In this document: positions 1 to 12,852 of the stretch, piece by piece
Layout of the letters: every line of letters starts with the position of its first letter
How positions within the stretch are numbered: position 1 is the first letter of the stretch
Origin: Sphagnum compactum
Lineage: Eukaryota > Bryophyta > Sphagnopsida > Sphagnales
Length of the DNA: 64,000 bases
Reading direction: 5' to 3'
NCBI GenBank assembly: GCA_965153455.1
Contig: OZ234493.1
Span: 12,142,213 to 12,206,212 of the forward strand
Notes under the pieces: model-generated
The model's database searches: none
Told to the model about the DNA's origin: nothing
What the model saw: the letters and a program-made list of their open reading frames with translations, nothing else
Program-made: the position numbers and the translations under genes

Positions 1-2827
1 ACTGTTTCCAATAAAACTTCATTGCCAAATGTGAATTAAGTGTGTTGACAGTTTGTTGTAACTTGAGAATACAAATTTGAATAGCTTCATCAACAACCTT
101 TATGAAAATTGTGTACTATTGTGTTATCAAATATCAATCTTCTTTGGATGTTGTTGCCACATTTTTTATCAAGACCATAACACATTGGCCTCCATTGTAT
201 GCTTCAAGAAAATATTTATATTATGTGCCTAAAATTATTGCTAAAAGGAAGAACATCTTGGTCAAATTCACCTTTTCCATTTGTAATCAATAACTATTTT
301 TCACCTTTGCTATTTCATTTTTCCCTTACATCAACAATAATGACAACAAAGTAGCAAAACTCCAATTTTGAAAAGAATTTTTGAATTTTCTAATGAAATC
401 CATGTGGAAAACATGTGAACCAATTCAAGTTCAAAAGCAATGATTGGTGATACAATGGTTGTAAATTCAATTACAATGACAACATGCATGCCACCTTTTT
501 CAAATCCCCTTTGGATTTTAATTTAATGTCGAAAATTTTCACCTTCATAGACATGTTTTTTGGCAAATATTGTTCATGCATATCTATATGAGGTGATTTG
601 ACCTTGAAAGTGATTATGGTCAGAGTTGCCTTATCCAACAAATCACAATGTAAATATGCATAACTTTGATCTTCCATGCTTTTATTTGTAATTCAATAAA
701 AGGTGCCAACCTATTGAACATGTTTGCCTCAAATGCAACATTTCTAACTTCAAAATCCAAATCATCCACCACAATAATTAATCAATTATTTTTCACTAGA
801 ACAACCATTGTGCAAGAAAAAACTTATCAAAATGAATTTGATAACCAACAAACAAAGTAGCAGAAAAATGGGATTTAACAAACACACACTTGAAAAAACT
901 CAAGCTTGCAAAAAAATCGATACATAATGAAAAGCTTATGTTAAGCACAATGTTCATGCTAGTTAAAAAGAAAGATAATAAACATACAATGTAATATTTA
1001 GTATGGAACAAATAAACTTGATTGAAACCCTAAACCTTTTATTAATGTTCTTTGACTTTAACTTATTTTGACTATAGGTTGACTGCAAATTAACAATTAA
1101 AAATCACATTCATGGTTCGACAGTTAAATTATGGTCCAATAATGAACAATATATTCTACAAATTTTAATTATGCAACTCATGGGTACATCAAAACCCTCT
1201 ATATTCTATTTAGACCAACGACCCAATAAATAGAGTAAGCCTTTTTAGAAAGATAAGTAATGGGCCATGTTAAACGAAGAGGGCTTTAATAAATATGCAA
1301 GATATTTAATGAAAGCAAACCATACATACATTGTGTTTATGTACAACATTGCAATTATCAAGTTGGACCCACCATAATATAATCCTTAAAAATGCTCTTT
1401 TCCAAACCATACTTACACTCCAAGCACACGGCTCTTGCTTAGTATCTTAAACTAGCATAATTAAACAAGATGGATGGTCCAACCAAATTCAACAAAAAAA
1501 AATACTTTTCTGCTTTGATGAAGACCAAGTTCATACCATGATTGCATAATAGTTTAAAAACTATTAAATGTGTGCAACCAAAAATTTTAAGAAATATTGG
1601 TTGCACCCTTTTTGAGTTTTTCATGCTTCTAATTGTCGCAACTTGGATTTGAGATACAACATCTTAACCTTAAACTTTTTTACATTGTTTAAACCATTCT
1701 TTTCATTTTCACTTCAATATATATTTATTTGGTAAACATATAAGTATGTATATATATATAAATATGTATCGGTAAACATCAACTTTTTGATCATTTGCAT
1801 GAAAATTTTAGTCCTACAAACAATTGAAATTGAATTGTTTTTCAATTTCTGGTTAAATGTATTCAATGTTTGATTTCAAATAAGATTTTAATTAAATTTT
1901 TTTTTGAAATTAATCTTTTTGTGTTGAAGTTTTGCCATGTTTGGTGCCCCCAAAAAATGACATATTAATTTTTTAAAGAAAAATCTTGCGAAAATATCCT
2001 TGTTAAGTCACCATATTATGAGAAAGGGGGAAAAAAAAAGGGAATACCTCCCTCTTTTCCCCAACCACCCAAACCCATCCAAGAAATAACTCCTTGAAAA
2101 AAAAAAAACCTCCTTACCCATCCCAAAATACCACTTAATAAAACTCCTTTATTTTTCAATTTTAGTAAAAGCCCACATTAAAAGAAAAAAAACCCCTTGA
2201 GAGATGAAAAAATAATAATATTAAAACCCCGATGCTCTCCTTCACACAACTTAAAAAAAAAAAACACACACACACACACACCTAAACTTATCCATTCAAC
2301 CTACTTTTGATTCTCGGGCCCCTATACGTGTTCAAAAGGTGTTCCCACAATGTCTTTGTAAAACATAGCCAACAAAGGGAGATTCCACTCGGTATAAATT
2401 ATTACCTATACACAAAAGTGAGCTTGCAAAAACAAATATAGGGGAAGGCTTGATGTGGAGAGCCTAACCCTAATTTGAGGGTCATGGCTCAAGGGCGGTT
2501 ACTTGATACCATGGACCCCAAAATTAGGGAGGCTCAAGGGAGCAAGCCTTCCCCAGCTCAAAGTACAAAAAGCTTCTCTTATAAAATGACAAAAGGGTTG
2601 CCATGTGAATGGTGGAAGGTCCCTTCAATTGACCTAAAAACCTAGCCAGAAACCTAGCCAAAAACCTAGCCAGATTTTCATAGTGTATTTGGAGATACTC
2701 TTCTAACAAAGCATATTATGGCTGGTGGGCTTTATGAAAATGGAAAGCCAACCCACCTCCATTTTCATGAAGCTCAAAAGGCCGTTTACTAATTGTTTTT
2801 CCCCCATGATACCCGACGAGTTTTGAA

Positions 2828-2952
2828 AACTACCCATTGGGTATCATGAGAAAACAATAATAATAATAATAATAATAATAAAATCCATGCCCAAAACTAC
2901 ACATTGGGTATCATGAGAAAATAATAATAATAATAATAAAAAAGCCATGCCC
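2828..2952. repeat. Two-copy repeat with AAT tract
   Basis: A unit containing ACTACCCATTGGGTATCATG, followed by an (AAT)n run and then CCATGCCCAA, occurs twice in tandem with slight divergence. The AAT tracts differ in length between copies. This looks like a segmental duplication around a microsatellite. Confidence 0.7.
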
Positions 2953-3490
2953 AATTTTTACACCGTGTAAAAAGTCCATGGACAAGGGAGCTTTGTGGGA
3001 AGAAATTAGGGGCTCCCTTGGCTCCCACCTTAGGGTTGCTTTATTTTAGTGAAGGACCTATCCTAGGTAAGGGCTTTTACCCTACCTAAAAGCATCTTTG
3101 ATGCTAGGAGATGCTCCCCAAATACCAAGAAGAATAACAACCTTTGGGGTGGTGTGCATTCCAAAACAATAAAACATTCCCCACAAAAGCTTTTCCCCAT
3201 GAGCCTTGCCTTCTTCCAACACCTTTCTTTGCACTAGAGGTGCAAAGGTAAAAGGAATCTATCAATCTAGGCACAAAACCCCAAATTATATATAAAGAAA
3301 AACCCTAAAATATATGATGTTTCAAGGAATCTATTTTTTTGGGTCATGGATGGAGAGACAAAAACAAAGGAATAACTTAGTAGGCTAGTAGTAGTAATAA
3401 TACCTTTTGTTCCATACTAGCATGTAAACAAACCCTAAAAAAAACAAACCCTATACTTGTTGTTGTTGTTGTTTAAATTGATTTCACAAA

Positions 3491-3633
3491 TTGATCTTTT
3501 TTTTGCAATTAGTGTGCTAATTAAGTGTTAGGGTTTAGGGTGGTCCCAAAGTAAGCAAGCACCTGTTGATCTTTTGCAATTAGTGTGCTAATTAAGTGTT
3601 AGGGTTTAGGCTGGTTCCAAAGTAAAGCACCTG
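3491..3633. repeat. Tandem duplication, about 75 bp, two copies
   Basis: Copy 1 (3491-3564) and copy 2 (3566-3633) share the order TTGATCTTTT, TTGCAATTAGTGTGCTAATT, AAGTGTTAGGGTTTAGG, GGT(C/T)CCAAAGTAA, GCACCTG. Each copy carries one telomere-type TTAGGGTTTAGG unit. GA and CA dinucleotide runs follow at 3650-3690. Confidence 0.8.
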
Positions 3634-3636
3634 CCC

Positions 3637-3668
<32 letters not shown>

Positions 3669-3792
3669 GACACACACACACACACACACATGCATGAATG
3701 CCCGGGCATTTCAAAAAATGAAATGCTCGCTCTTGTGTGGATGAAAACTGGGCAGCTCAATTCTCACAAGGGATGGTTATGTTTCATAATTG

Positions 3793-3972
3793 GAACCTAA
3801 ACCAGAACTGGAACCAAAACCAAAACCCAAAAACCAGAACTGGAACTGGAACCAAAACCCAAAAACCAAAACTGGAACCAAAACCAAAACCCAAAAACCA
3901 GAACTGGAACTGGAACCAAAACCCAAAAACCAGAACTAGAACTGGAACCAAAACCAAAACTGGAACTGGAGG
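3793..3972. repeat. Minisatellite built on AACCAGAACTGGAAC
   Basis: About 180 bases of repeated AACCAGAACTGGAAC and AACCAAAACCCAAA blocks with a higher-order unit of roughly 50-80 bases. It reads open on the plus strand as an Asn/Gln/Lys/Thr-rich peptide purely because of its composition, so I do not call a gene. Confidence 0.8.
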
Positions 3973-4137
3973 TTCTTCATAAAAGTAAAGATGGGGCAGG
4001 CAAATGTAGTTGTGATTAGTATCTGCTAATCAGGAAACATGATTGTGATTAGTAGATAGATATTGATTAGAGAATAGATGTAGTTAGTGATAATATGCCA
4101 AAGAGAATGATACTTAACACACTCTCTCAGAGAGATT

Positions 4138-4140
<3 letters not shown>

Positions 4141-4172
<32 letters not shown>
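4141..4172. repeat. GA microsatellite
   Basis: About 16 GA units, followed further on by a CTCCTC run (4256-4275) and a CT run (4393-4422). All lie just upstream of the amino acid transporter gene. CT/GA tracts are common in plant promoters and 5' leaders. Confidence 0.85.
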
Positions 4173-4176
<4 letters not shown>

Positions 4177-4390
4177 AGCATAACTCTCTTTGTCTGGTCT
4201 CTTCCGTTGCAATGGATTTGTCTTGTTTCTTGTTTTGCAATACCCATCTTCCCAACTCCTCCTCCTCCTCCTCCTCTCTCTCTCTTTGCACTAGTGACAA
4301 GCATTTAGAGCTCCCTCTTATAAATTCTCAGTGACCCAATTGTTTGGATGTTGTTTTTTCTGTAGTGGTTTTTCAACAACTACTTTTGTT

Positions 4391-4392
<2 letters not shown>

Positions 4393-4422
<30 letters not shown>
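4393..4422 (+). promoter_or_regulatory. CT-rich tract, probable 5' leader/promoter
   Basis: About 15 CT units lie about 290 bases upstream of the chosen ATG of the transporter gene. The position suits the pyrimidine-rich Y-patch or leader region of plant genes. The transcription start cannot be placed from sequence alone. Confidence 0.4.
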
Positions 4423-4424
<2 letters not shown>

Positions 4425-4710
4425 TTGCTGCTGCAGCTCTACTTCTTTTTTTTGTTCTTCCTTTTTTTGTGGGTTTATTGTTTGTTTTTGGGTACTCTTC
4501 TGTTGTCAATAAGAAGAAGAAAAAAGATTTGGCGATTGTGTTTTGTGTTTTGGGTTTTATACATTCTCTTCTTTTGTGAATCTGAGTATTGGGTGTGTGT
4601 GTTTTTCTGGTTTTTTTGTCCTTTGGCGGTGGATTTGCAGTGAGGGGTTTTGTTTTGCTCTTGTTTGTTGTTGTTGTGGTAGTGGTGGTGGTGAGAAGAA
4701 ACTGGCTGCA

Positions 4711-7700
4711 ATGCCGTCTCGGGAACCAAACTATTACCTGGCTGCTGAAGAGCAGCAGGAGGAGGAAGAGGAGGAGGAAGAAGAAAACTCGGAGCGAGAT
4801 TCTGATGAGGAAGATGGTGATGGAAGGCCATCTCCAGTGGGTTCAGCTTCTCACTGGCCCCAGAGTTACAAGTACTATCCCCATCTGCCCTACCCCATCC
4901 CTTCAGATATCCTTCCATCCTCACAAGCCATGCATTCATTCATTCCTTCATGCTTGAACTCCTCTCTGAATACTGTTTTGGACAGTTGGGTAGCAGCAGA
5001 CTCCACAGAAGAACCCAAAAAAACGAGAAATATCTTTTGTTCCTCCCCCCTTGCAAGATCCATCTTCCTTGCAAGATGACTTCTTCTCTGAGAAAATCTT
5101 AAGCCCCTGGCTGATGGGTGCTAGAAGAAAGTGTCTGATCTGGAAGAGATCGAAGGTTTGATCTGAGATCTCCAGAAATTCAGTGGAGAGTAAGTAGGTG
5201 ACCCATGATGATGAGCACCAACTGACAGGACAAATCATCAATCTCAACTAGGTGGAAAATTTCCATTCAGATTCAGCCATTCTTTGGAGATAAACAAGAA
5301 AAAAAGAGAGAGAACTGTGTGTTGTGACCCATATGTGGTTTTGGTCACATGTTCCAGACTTTTGAAACCAGCATTGATAAGCACCATTGGTTAGGCTCTC
5401 AGCACCGGGAGGTGATAGAAGGAAACCCTCAAATTACCCAACCTACCTGGCCAGGATGATGAATACTTCTTTGTTGCTAAGTACATGGCCCAATGGATTT
5501 TAATCCTCTCTCTGCAGACAGCAACAATGTTTTGTTTTGATAGTTTCAGATTCATGTGATAGTGTGATGCAAAGCAAAATGTTTTGCTGATGCCGCAAAA
5601 TCTGTAAAAAGAGTTTTATCAACAAAAAACCATATGCATTTTGAATCATGGCTTACGTTGAAGGGGTTTGCATCATGGGGGTGTGAATGCAGGCAATCGA
5701 TGGACATGTATGCATCACCGGCTCTCAGTATATTTAGCCCAAGTCTCACCCGGATCAGTTCATCATACTTGTCTTCTTCTTACCAAAGAACAGGACGGTC
5801 GCCGCATATTCAACCAGTTTTGGATACTGAGTCGCTGCAGATCCCATTCCTTCCGGGGAAGAAATTGGAAAAGGGCGAAAGGCAGCATGCTTATAGTCAG
5901 CAGCATGAAGGGTATGCAGCCAAACCCGATGAGCATGTGAAGAAGACTGATGCTGACTATCATATCAAAGCTGAAGCTCGAAGGGAAGGAAGCAGCATCT
6001 TACAAGCCATGTTTAATGGTAGGTCAATCATTTGTGGAAAATTTCATCATCACAAATGGAAGAATTGGATATCCAATTTTTTTTGTATCTGGATTTTTTT
6101 TGGGGCCTGTGAAAAGAAAGAAGGAAAGAATTGGGAAGAAAAAAAACACTCTTGTTTAATTATGGTCTAAGACATGATGATGAATTTCTTCAGATCTTCC
6201 AATTTTGTGGGCGCAGGTATGAATGTTCTGGCGGGTGTTGGGGTCTTGACAACACCTTATGCAGTGAAGGAAGGGGGCTGGTTGGGACTGCTGCTGCTGT
6301 TTGTGCTGTCGGCCATTTGTTGTTACACAGGGATACTCCTCCGACGTTGCCTCGAGAGTGCACCTGGTCTTGCAACTTACCCAGACATTGGGCAAGCAGC
6401 ATTCGGCAACACTGGACGTTTTATCATTGCTGTAAGTAGTCTAACCCTTTGAATGTATGCAGCACCACCCCAGGACTGGCAGTGTTTTTTTTTTTTTGGG
6501 TTACCTCATGTCTCATATCTAATAAAAATGACAAACACATTTAGAACTACATTTAGTTTCTGTGCCTCTTCGGTCACTGACCTGATCTGCAATTTCCTGT
6601 GTGTGTGCGTGTGTGTGCAGATCATCCTCTATACAGAGCTTTATGTAAGTAATCCTGAATTGGGTGGTGTGGTTTGCAGCTTTTTAAAAAAGAGATTGTC
6701 TTTTTTTTTCCTTGCTGAGTGTTCTTCTATTCGGTCAAGAAGAATAATATACCTACTTGGGTGGGTGTTTGATCTGAGCCACAACAGGCCTGTTGTGTGG
6801 AGTTTTTGATCCTTGAAGGTGACAATCTGTCAGCACTTTTCCCTTGGGTCCACCTCGATGTCGCAGGCTTCAGTATCAGCTCCAACACCTTGTTTGCTGT
6901 TCTCACTGCCATTTTCGTGCTGCCCACAGTTTGGCTGCGTGATCTCAGCCTCTTGTCCTATGTCTCAGGTTCTCACCTCTCTCACCTCCTTTGAGCCCAT
7001 TGGAAGAAGTACAATTGGTGATGTACAATTCTTTGCACCAGAATTGACAAATGCCTTTCTATGAAAAAAATAAAATCCTGTAGATCTCCTGTAGGAAGAA
7101 TCTAGAAGCAAAAATTGTGATCATTATGGCAGGAGGTGGCTCATAGTGTTTGTTGTGCTTGTCGTAACTGCTGCAGCGGGAGGTGTGATTGCATCCCTTG
7201 TGGTGGTCATTTGTGTCTACTGGGTGGGAACTGTTAACGGCATTGGATTTCATCATCCGGGTTATCTACTGAATTGGTCTGGCATCCCTGTTTCCATTGG
7301 TCTCTATGGATTTTGCTACTCGGGTCATGCTGTGTTCCCCAACATCTATACGTCTCTGAAAAACAGGGCTGATTTTGACAAAGTATTGGGAGTAAGGTGT
7401 GTAAACAAACAAAGCATTCTGACAATCCTCCTCCTCTGCTGATGATCAAGTCCCTTGTAAACAATTCTCTTCTTTGTGTAAAATAAATTGTGTGACATGC
7501 CTAGAAAAGGGTGTTTCCATCAAATCATCATAAGCACCACAGCAAGCCTTTTGGAACTTTTTTTGGGGGGGGCCTTCCTGCTGCAGCTTCTTGCTGTGCA
7601 CAATGCTCTATGGTGGCATGGCAGCTATGGGCTTCACCATGTTTGGGGAGGATACCGCATCACAAATCACCCTCAATCTACCAGGGCAGTTCGTAGCCTC

Positions 7701-8992
7701 CAAAATTGCTGTTTGGACCACGGTACATCATAATTCACATTCTTTCATTTCCATTTCATTCATACTCTGCCATCAGCTTGTGTTCATCATTCTCTTAAGA
7801 ACGTGTGCGTGCAATGTGGTTGTCCCCTGTAGGTGGTCAATCCTTTCACCAAATATGCATTGACAATAACTCCGGTGGCACATAGCTTAGAGGAACTGCT
7901 GCCACAGAGACCTGACTCTGCAGAGTACCGTTCATGGTCCCTTGTTATACGGACAGCCCTGGTTCTCTCCACAATTGCTGTTGCAGTCTTGGTGCCATTT
8001 TTTGGTAATCCTTTGCACCCCCTTCTCTTCTTTGAATGGTTCTTTCCAGCATCCTTCCCCTCTCTCTCCATCTCTGTGGCCGAAGCTAATGGCCACCTAT
8101 TAAACATTTCAGGTGCAAGCTTAATTAGGTGCCCACATCTTGGTGTTTGGTGGAAACTAATCCATGGTTATCTTTTCTGTTGCACAGGCTTGGTGATGGC
8201 CTTTATTGGTGCCTTCCTTAGCATGACTGTGGTAAGTTTTGCAAGTGGTGCTTGATCAGTTTTTTCCAGAATCCTAAACCCTAAACCCTAAACCATATGT
8301 TATTGAAACTCATTGATGATATATACACATGATCAGGAGCAAATTTTACGTGATCAAAATCTGAGGAGCTCTCCAATATGTTTTCAAAGGGTCAATGTTC
8401 CAAATTGCATTAATACAATAGATCTGAATTGTGGTGAAACAGTTGTGAGTTCAATGTAGACCTTGCAGCAGCTCTGTAGTGCTATAGGTCAAGTCTTGTA
8501 GCTGCAGGATTCTGTAAGGTTGACTCTTAGTTGTGTGGCTTGTGGCAGTCGGTGATTCTGCCATGTGCATGCTACCTTAGTATCCTTGACAAGAAAGCCA
8601 CCCTGTTCCAGGTACATCCAGAATCTCACTTTTCTTCTGTGTTTCGAGGTGTGCTCAATTGCCCACAGCACTAATACCTCATATCAGTTGGAGAATTTAA
8701 AAGGAAATGTTCTGTTGATTTTCACCATTTTTGTGAGGGTTCCTCGGGTTTAAATCCTAAACCCTAATATTTTACACAGTCCTCACCCATGATGAAATGG
8801 GTTCTTTTCACTTGATTCTGCAACTAATTTGCTCTCCAAAAACGCTTACCCTTTTCTAGTTTTGTGGCATTTTTTGCTGCACAGGTCATACTTTGTTCAG
8901 CAATAATTGTGATCGGGATCATATGCTTGATCGGGGGGACATACTCATCCGTCGCAGGCATCATAGACAAGTTGTCCAATGGAGGTCCATAA
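4711..8992 (+). CDS. AVT1-type vacuolar amino acid transporter
   Basis: Amino acid/auxin permease of the AVT1 group, expected to move neutral amino acids across the vacuolar membrane. Coding exons: 4711-4871, 5693-6018, 6217-6431, 6621-6644, 6788-6968, 7177-7396, 7587-7722, 7833-8004, 8188-8231, 8549-8611, 8885-8992. They total 1650 bases (549 aa), close to the roughly 550 aa I recall for Arabidopsis members. All introns are GT-AG and phases close. The N-terminus is acidic (Glu run at residues 18-25) and carries the family motif WPQSYKQS across the first intron. The membrane domain starts near residue 155 with [17 protein letters not shown]. Other family blocks are [25 protein letters not shown] and [20 protein letters not shown]. 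The ATG follows a TGCA context; an upstream extension would begin in leader sequence and was rejected. Exon 4 is a 24-base microexon. Family assignment is secure; substrate is inferred. Confidence 0.93.
8273..8294. repeat. Interstitial telomere-type repeat (CCCTAAA)
   Basis: Three tandem CCTAAAC units inside the ninth intron of the transporter gene. This is the plant telomere heptamer and may be a remnant of break repair or simply a telo-box cluster. Confidence 0.8.
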
Positions 8993-9626
8993 CTCCTTGA
9001 GTGAAATGTGTGAACTACTAGTAAACCCAGGTACGTACATCAAGTTTGGAAACCCTACGTACATCTCCGGGTGGTACTCTAGTATAATTCAGCACTTCAG
9101 GTCTATAATAGATGAAGTTTGGACTTTGGGGGGTGAAAGCAATTCACCTTCAAAGTACCCCACACCCCACTTTGGGCAATTAATCTGCCCACCTTCACAG
9201 TAGGGCAATCCTCTTGGAGCACATGAAGAACCAATTCATATGTTCACAACCCACAGACCCATCCAAAATATTCTCCAAGTCTAGGCACAACAAAATAGTG
9301 GTAGTAGTAGTAGTACCCTCTAGTTGATTTGTATGTAACCTTCAGTTCATAGTACAAAATTATTCTTGCTTCCCCATTTCTTACCAGTTGTCCTCTCTCC
9401 TCTCTCGTCGGGTACAATTATCAAACATAACGGATGTTGCACTGAAAGATCAAGTCTACTGGGTTGGTACATTATCATTTGAAAGTTTGCTTGAAGTTTT
9501 GGGGATTTATCATTGGGGAGGAGGAGGAGGAGGAGGAGGAGGAAGCCTTTATTTTGACCAACAATTAGTTGTCAAACCCAACATCTCATAGATCAGTTAG
9601 AGTGTGAACATTTGAAATGAAAAGAT

Positions 9627-9678
9627 AGGGGGTTTAGGGTTTTAGGGTTTAAGATTTAGGGTTTAGGGTTTAGGGTTT
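9627..9678. repeat. Interstitial telomere-type repeat (TTTAGGG)
   Basis: About seven degenerate TTTAGGG units, including variants such as TTTTAGGG and TTTAAGA. The plant telomere sequence is TTTAGGG, and these units sit far from any sign of a chromosome end. Confidence 0.85.
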
Positions 9679-10664
9679 GTTGATCAACATTGTTTGCTGA
9701 GATGGGGATTTCTTAACACGTGTTTTTTACTAAGCGGGAGAACATGATTAATTTGAATGCCTGTTACATGATCGGGAACTTTTGAAACATCAAAGACTTT
9801 TTGAATTTTTCTTTTTTTGGAAATATTGATAATTCCCTTTTGGGACTTTTTTGGGAAGTTATTATGTACTTCCAACTATACTTCCGCCATATCAATATTT
9901 TGTATGTTTTTTTTATACCTTGTCGCATGATTCTATATTTTTGAAATATAAATATTTAATCCAATTTCAATATTTTCAAGGGGCACTTATTATGAACTCC
10001 AAATGGAATTACATTTTTGATGTTTTTTAAAAGCGCATTTGAAATACGGTTTGAAGCTTTGATTCTTTTCTCAAAATCGTATTATATGTTACAAAATAAT
10101 TGGAACTTTCAACTTGGGGATGATTAAAAGTCATTTCTTTTCCAATAAGTTTGTGGATCTAACCATTTTTGAAACATAAATAGACACACGATTTTGGGGA
10201 CCTCTTGGAGTAATTTATTTGAGAATGTCCAAAAAAAGAATAATTTACACAATGTTTTAAATTTGGACAAGATTGAGAACTTTGGAATCATTGAAAAGCC
10301 AAAACACTTATGAATTCAAAGTCTAAAAATTATGAATTCACCTCCAAAAAATGCACTTGTAAAGGGCTTTCCATTAGTACGAAAGAGCTCATCTCAATTT
10401 TCCTAAGAAGATTAGTTTTGAGTTTGTTGAGTTTTCTTTGACAAAATTGTTCAATATTCAATAACTCCTACAACATTGTATTGTAGGTCTAAACATTATG
10501 AAATCACCTAGTGCACCGCACCCTTACTCATTGAAGGCTTTCCAATGGAATGGAGAGCATAGTGAAGGTTTGCCATGATTGTTTGAGGTAATTAGGACTC
10601 AACAACTGAACTTTGTTCTTCATCTGATCATCCCACAATCCTAGATGCGTCCGAATGAGTGGTA

Positions 10665-11047
10665 CTATGCTCCTTGATAATCAAAGATTTGACCTTCGGG
10701 TTCAAGGGTTTAGGGTTTAGGAACTTGCTTCAATCCGGATTCATGAAAGAAGATTGAGACTTATAGAATTGGACATGTTGGTGGTATATGAGTACTATTC
10801 TCCTTGATGATCAAAGATTTGAGCTTTGGGTACAAGGGTTTAGGGTTTAAGAAATCACTTGAATCTGGATTCATGAGAGAAGGTTGAGACTTTTGAATTG
10901 GACATGGTGGCATACAAGTACTATACTCTTTGATAATCAAAGATTTGAGTTTCAGATAAAAGGGTTTAGGGTTTAGGGTTTAAGGACTCGCTTTGTGGAT
11001 TGCATCAAAGAAGATCAAGACTTTAGAATTGGACATGGTGGTGGCAT
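10665..11047. repeat. Three-copy satellite, 126-130 bp, with telomere-type core
   Basis: Three tandem copies are anchored by TCAAAGATTTGA at 10681, 10811 and 10937. Each runs through CAAGGGTTTAGGGTTTA, then GGATT...AGA(A/G)G(A/G)T...GAGACTT and AATTGGACATG(T/G)TGG. The third copy has an extra TTTAGGG unit, so the telomere-type core itself expands within the array. Confidence 0.85.
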
Positions 11048-11442
11048 CATCACCTGGCAATAATAGAGTGGTTCATGTTCTGGGTTCCTAGTTTGCAGCG
11101 AGCTTTGCAATTGATCTGTGCAGTTGGAGTTGGGATGAACTGTGTCTATTGCTTGCTTGCTGGGTACCAACTTGTGCAGATTATAAAGTTACAATTCATG
11201 GTCCTTCTTAGTCAGCTACAATGGACTTTGTTTTCTGAGTTAGTTCATTCTACTTTTTAAGATTCAAGATTTTGGATCCAGGATTTCTTGTTCTAAGAAT
11301 TTACATCAAGAATTGTCTTGTTGTTGGGTTTTTGAATGATCCTAGTTCAGCTTTTGCTCTCAAATGTAAAAGTGTTTAGGAATTTCATCGCTCCAGGAGT
11401 ATCTATCTCGGTGATAATCTTGTTTTCTCTCTCTCTGTGGAT

Positions 11443-11700
11443 GCGAAGACACTAGAGGAGCTGATTGCAACCACCATGGAAAAGTTTGTAGTACCAAAGG
11501 GGTACTCCAACCTCTCAAAGAGACACCAGAAGAAGCTTGCTAGGTTTAGAAATGTGCCATTTGTGTCCCCATATGAGGACCCCTGAGACTTTAAGGACTC
11601 TCTTGAGATCAAATTTGAAAAACATGCTGTTGCTGGAGGACTTAAAAGAACTTCTAAGATTTACTGTAGAGAAAAGAATGACCCTCGACACACTTGCACA
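11443..11700 (+). pseudogene. Decayed coding-like patch, family unknown
   Basis: One plus-strand frame reads through about 85 codons with a single TGA near 11583-11585 and ends at a TAG near 11703. It is rich in Lys/Arg and includes the stretch YSNLSKRHQKKLARF. I do not recognise a family. It could be a gag-like relic of a retroelement or chance. No start, splice context or partner gene supports a functional gene. Confidence 0.25.
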
Positions 11701-12303
11701 TTTTAGCCAAGAGTTCAACAGTATTTCTATTAATTTCTTACAAACTGAGAAACTTGGTGTTAAGGCATCCACAGTATTTCTATCTGCCAGAATCCGGAGA
11801 ACATGTTCTTGTGGGAGCTGGGTTATCATCATGGTAAGCTTGTAGAGAAAATTCCACTTATGCTGATGAAGGAAAAATTTGGTCCTCTATTACAAACCTC
11901 AAAATCTGCAGCTCCAAAACCTTAATGTTGATCCCACAATTGTTGGAGAAATTGGTTGTCATTCTGTCGACAATGGAGAAATTGGCTATCAGAATGAGTG
12001 GAAGACACTGGGGGTGCAAGTATGACATTCATCAGATGGCAGCTGCCACAGCATTGGGTGTGGTTCCACATTGGAGAGGATGGCAGATTTGCAGCAAATA
12101 GGCTTGTTGATTCTGGTGCTGTATGGGCTGCCAGTGCGGTAACCACACAAGCAAGGTGGGTCAGAAGAGCGAAGCAAGATCAAGAGGAAACCAAGTGACA
12201 AGGTGGAGGAGTGTGTTCAGAGAATGCAAGGATATTGTTGTGGTATGCACAATAATTTGAATAACTTGACTTGGGGTTGTTGATTTGTTCAGCAATCTCA
12301 CAG

Positions 12304-12852
12304 GACAGAATCCATAGCCTGATTCTGGATTTAAGATTTCTGCCATAACAACCTTGGGCATGATGTGCAACTAAATATACTTTGCAACACCATCTTGGAT
12401 TCAGATGGTTTGATTTCTGAATTGAACATCAGTTTTAGTTGGATTCAAAAACTTCAAAGTACGAGTTTTAGTCTTGGAAGTTTTTGAAATAACCGAAACT
12501 GATGGACAGAATCCATAGCCTGATTCAGGATTTAAGGTTTCTGCCACAACAACCTTGGGCATGATGTGAAACTAAAAATACTTTGCAACCATCTTGGATT
12601 CAGATGGTTTGATTTCTGAATTGAACATCAGTTTGAGTTGGATTCAAAAACTTCAAAGTATCAGTTTTAGTCTTTGAGGTTTTTGAAATAACCGAAACCA
12701 ATGATGGTTCTTTTGATTCTCTCTTGTTTCAAATACCCAGAACCCTGTGATTCTTTGAAGTTTTTGAAGTAACCGAAACCGATGATGGTTCTTTTGATTC
12801 TCTCTTGTTTCAAATACCCAGAACCCCCCATGGTTCTTTGATTCCAAATAGC
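12304..12852. repeat. Two nested tandem duplications (201 bp and 81 bp)
   Basis: A unit starting GACAGAATCCATAGCCTGAT at 12304 recurs at 12505 (offset 201) and runs through CAACAACCTTGGGCATGATG and TTGGATTCAGATGGTTTGAT. Directly after it, a block around AACCGAAACC(A/G)ATGATGGTTC at 12690 recurs at 12771 (offset 81). Divergence is a few percent, so the duplications look fairly recent. Confidence 0.85.

Larger units (their letters stand above)
1..4260. other. AT-rich intergenic DNA, no gene recognised
   Basis: All reading frames are short and show no recognisable protein family. The stretch holds homopolymer tracts, a CA microsatellite near 2265-2281, a short A+CCTAGCC repeat near 2637-2672, and the small duplications and minisatellites listed separately. 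The last 500 bases are probably promoter and leader of the transporter gene that follows. Confidence 0.6.

Noticed and set aside
4543-4710. N-terminal extension of the AVT1-type protein
   Set aside because: The extra 56 residues are Cys/Phe/Gly-rich leader sequence. The conserved acidic N-terminus starts at the ATG at 4711.
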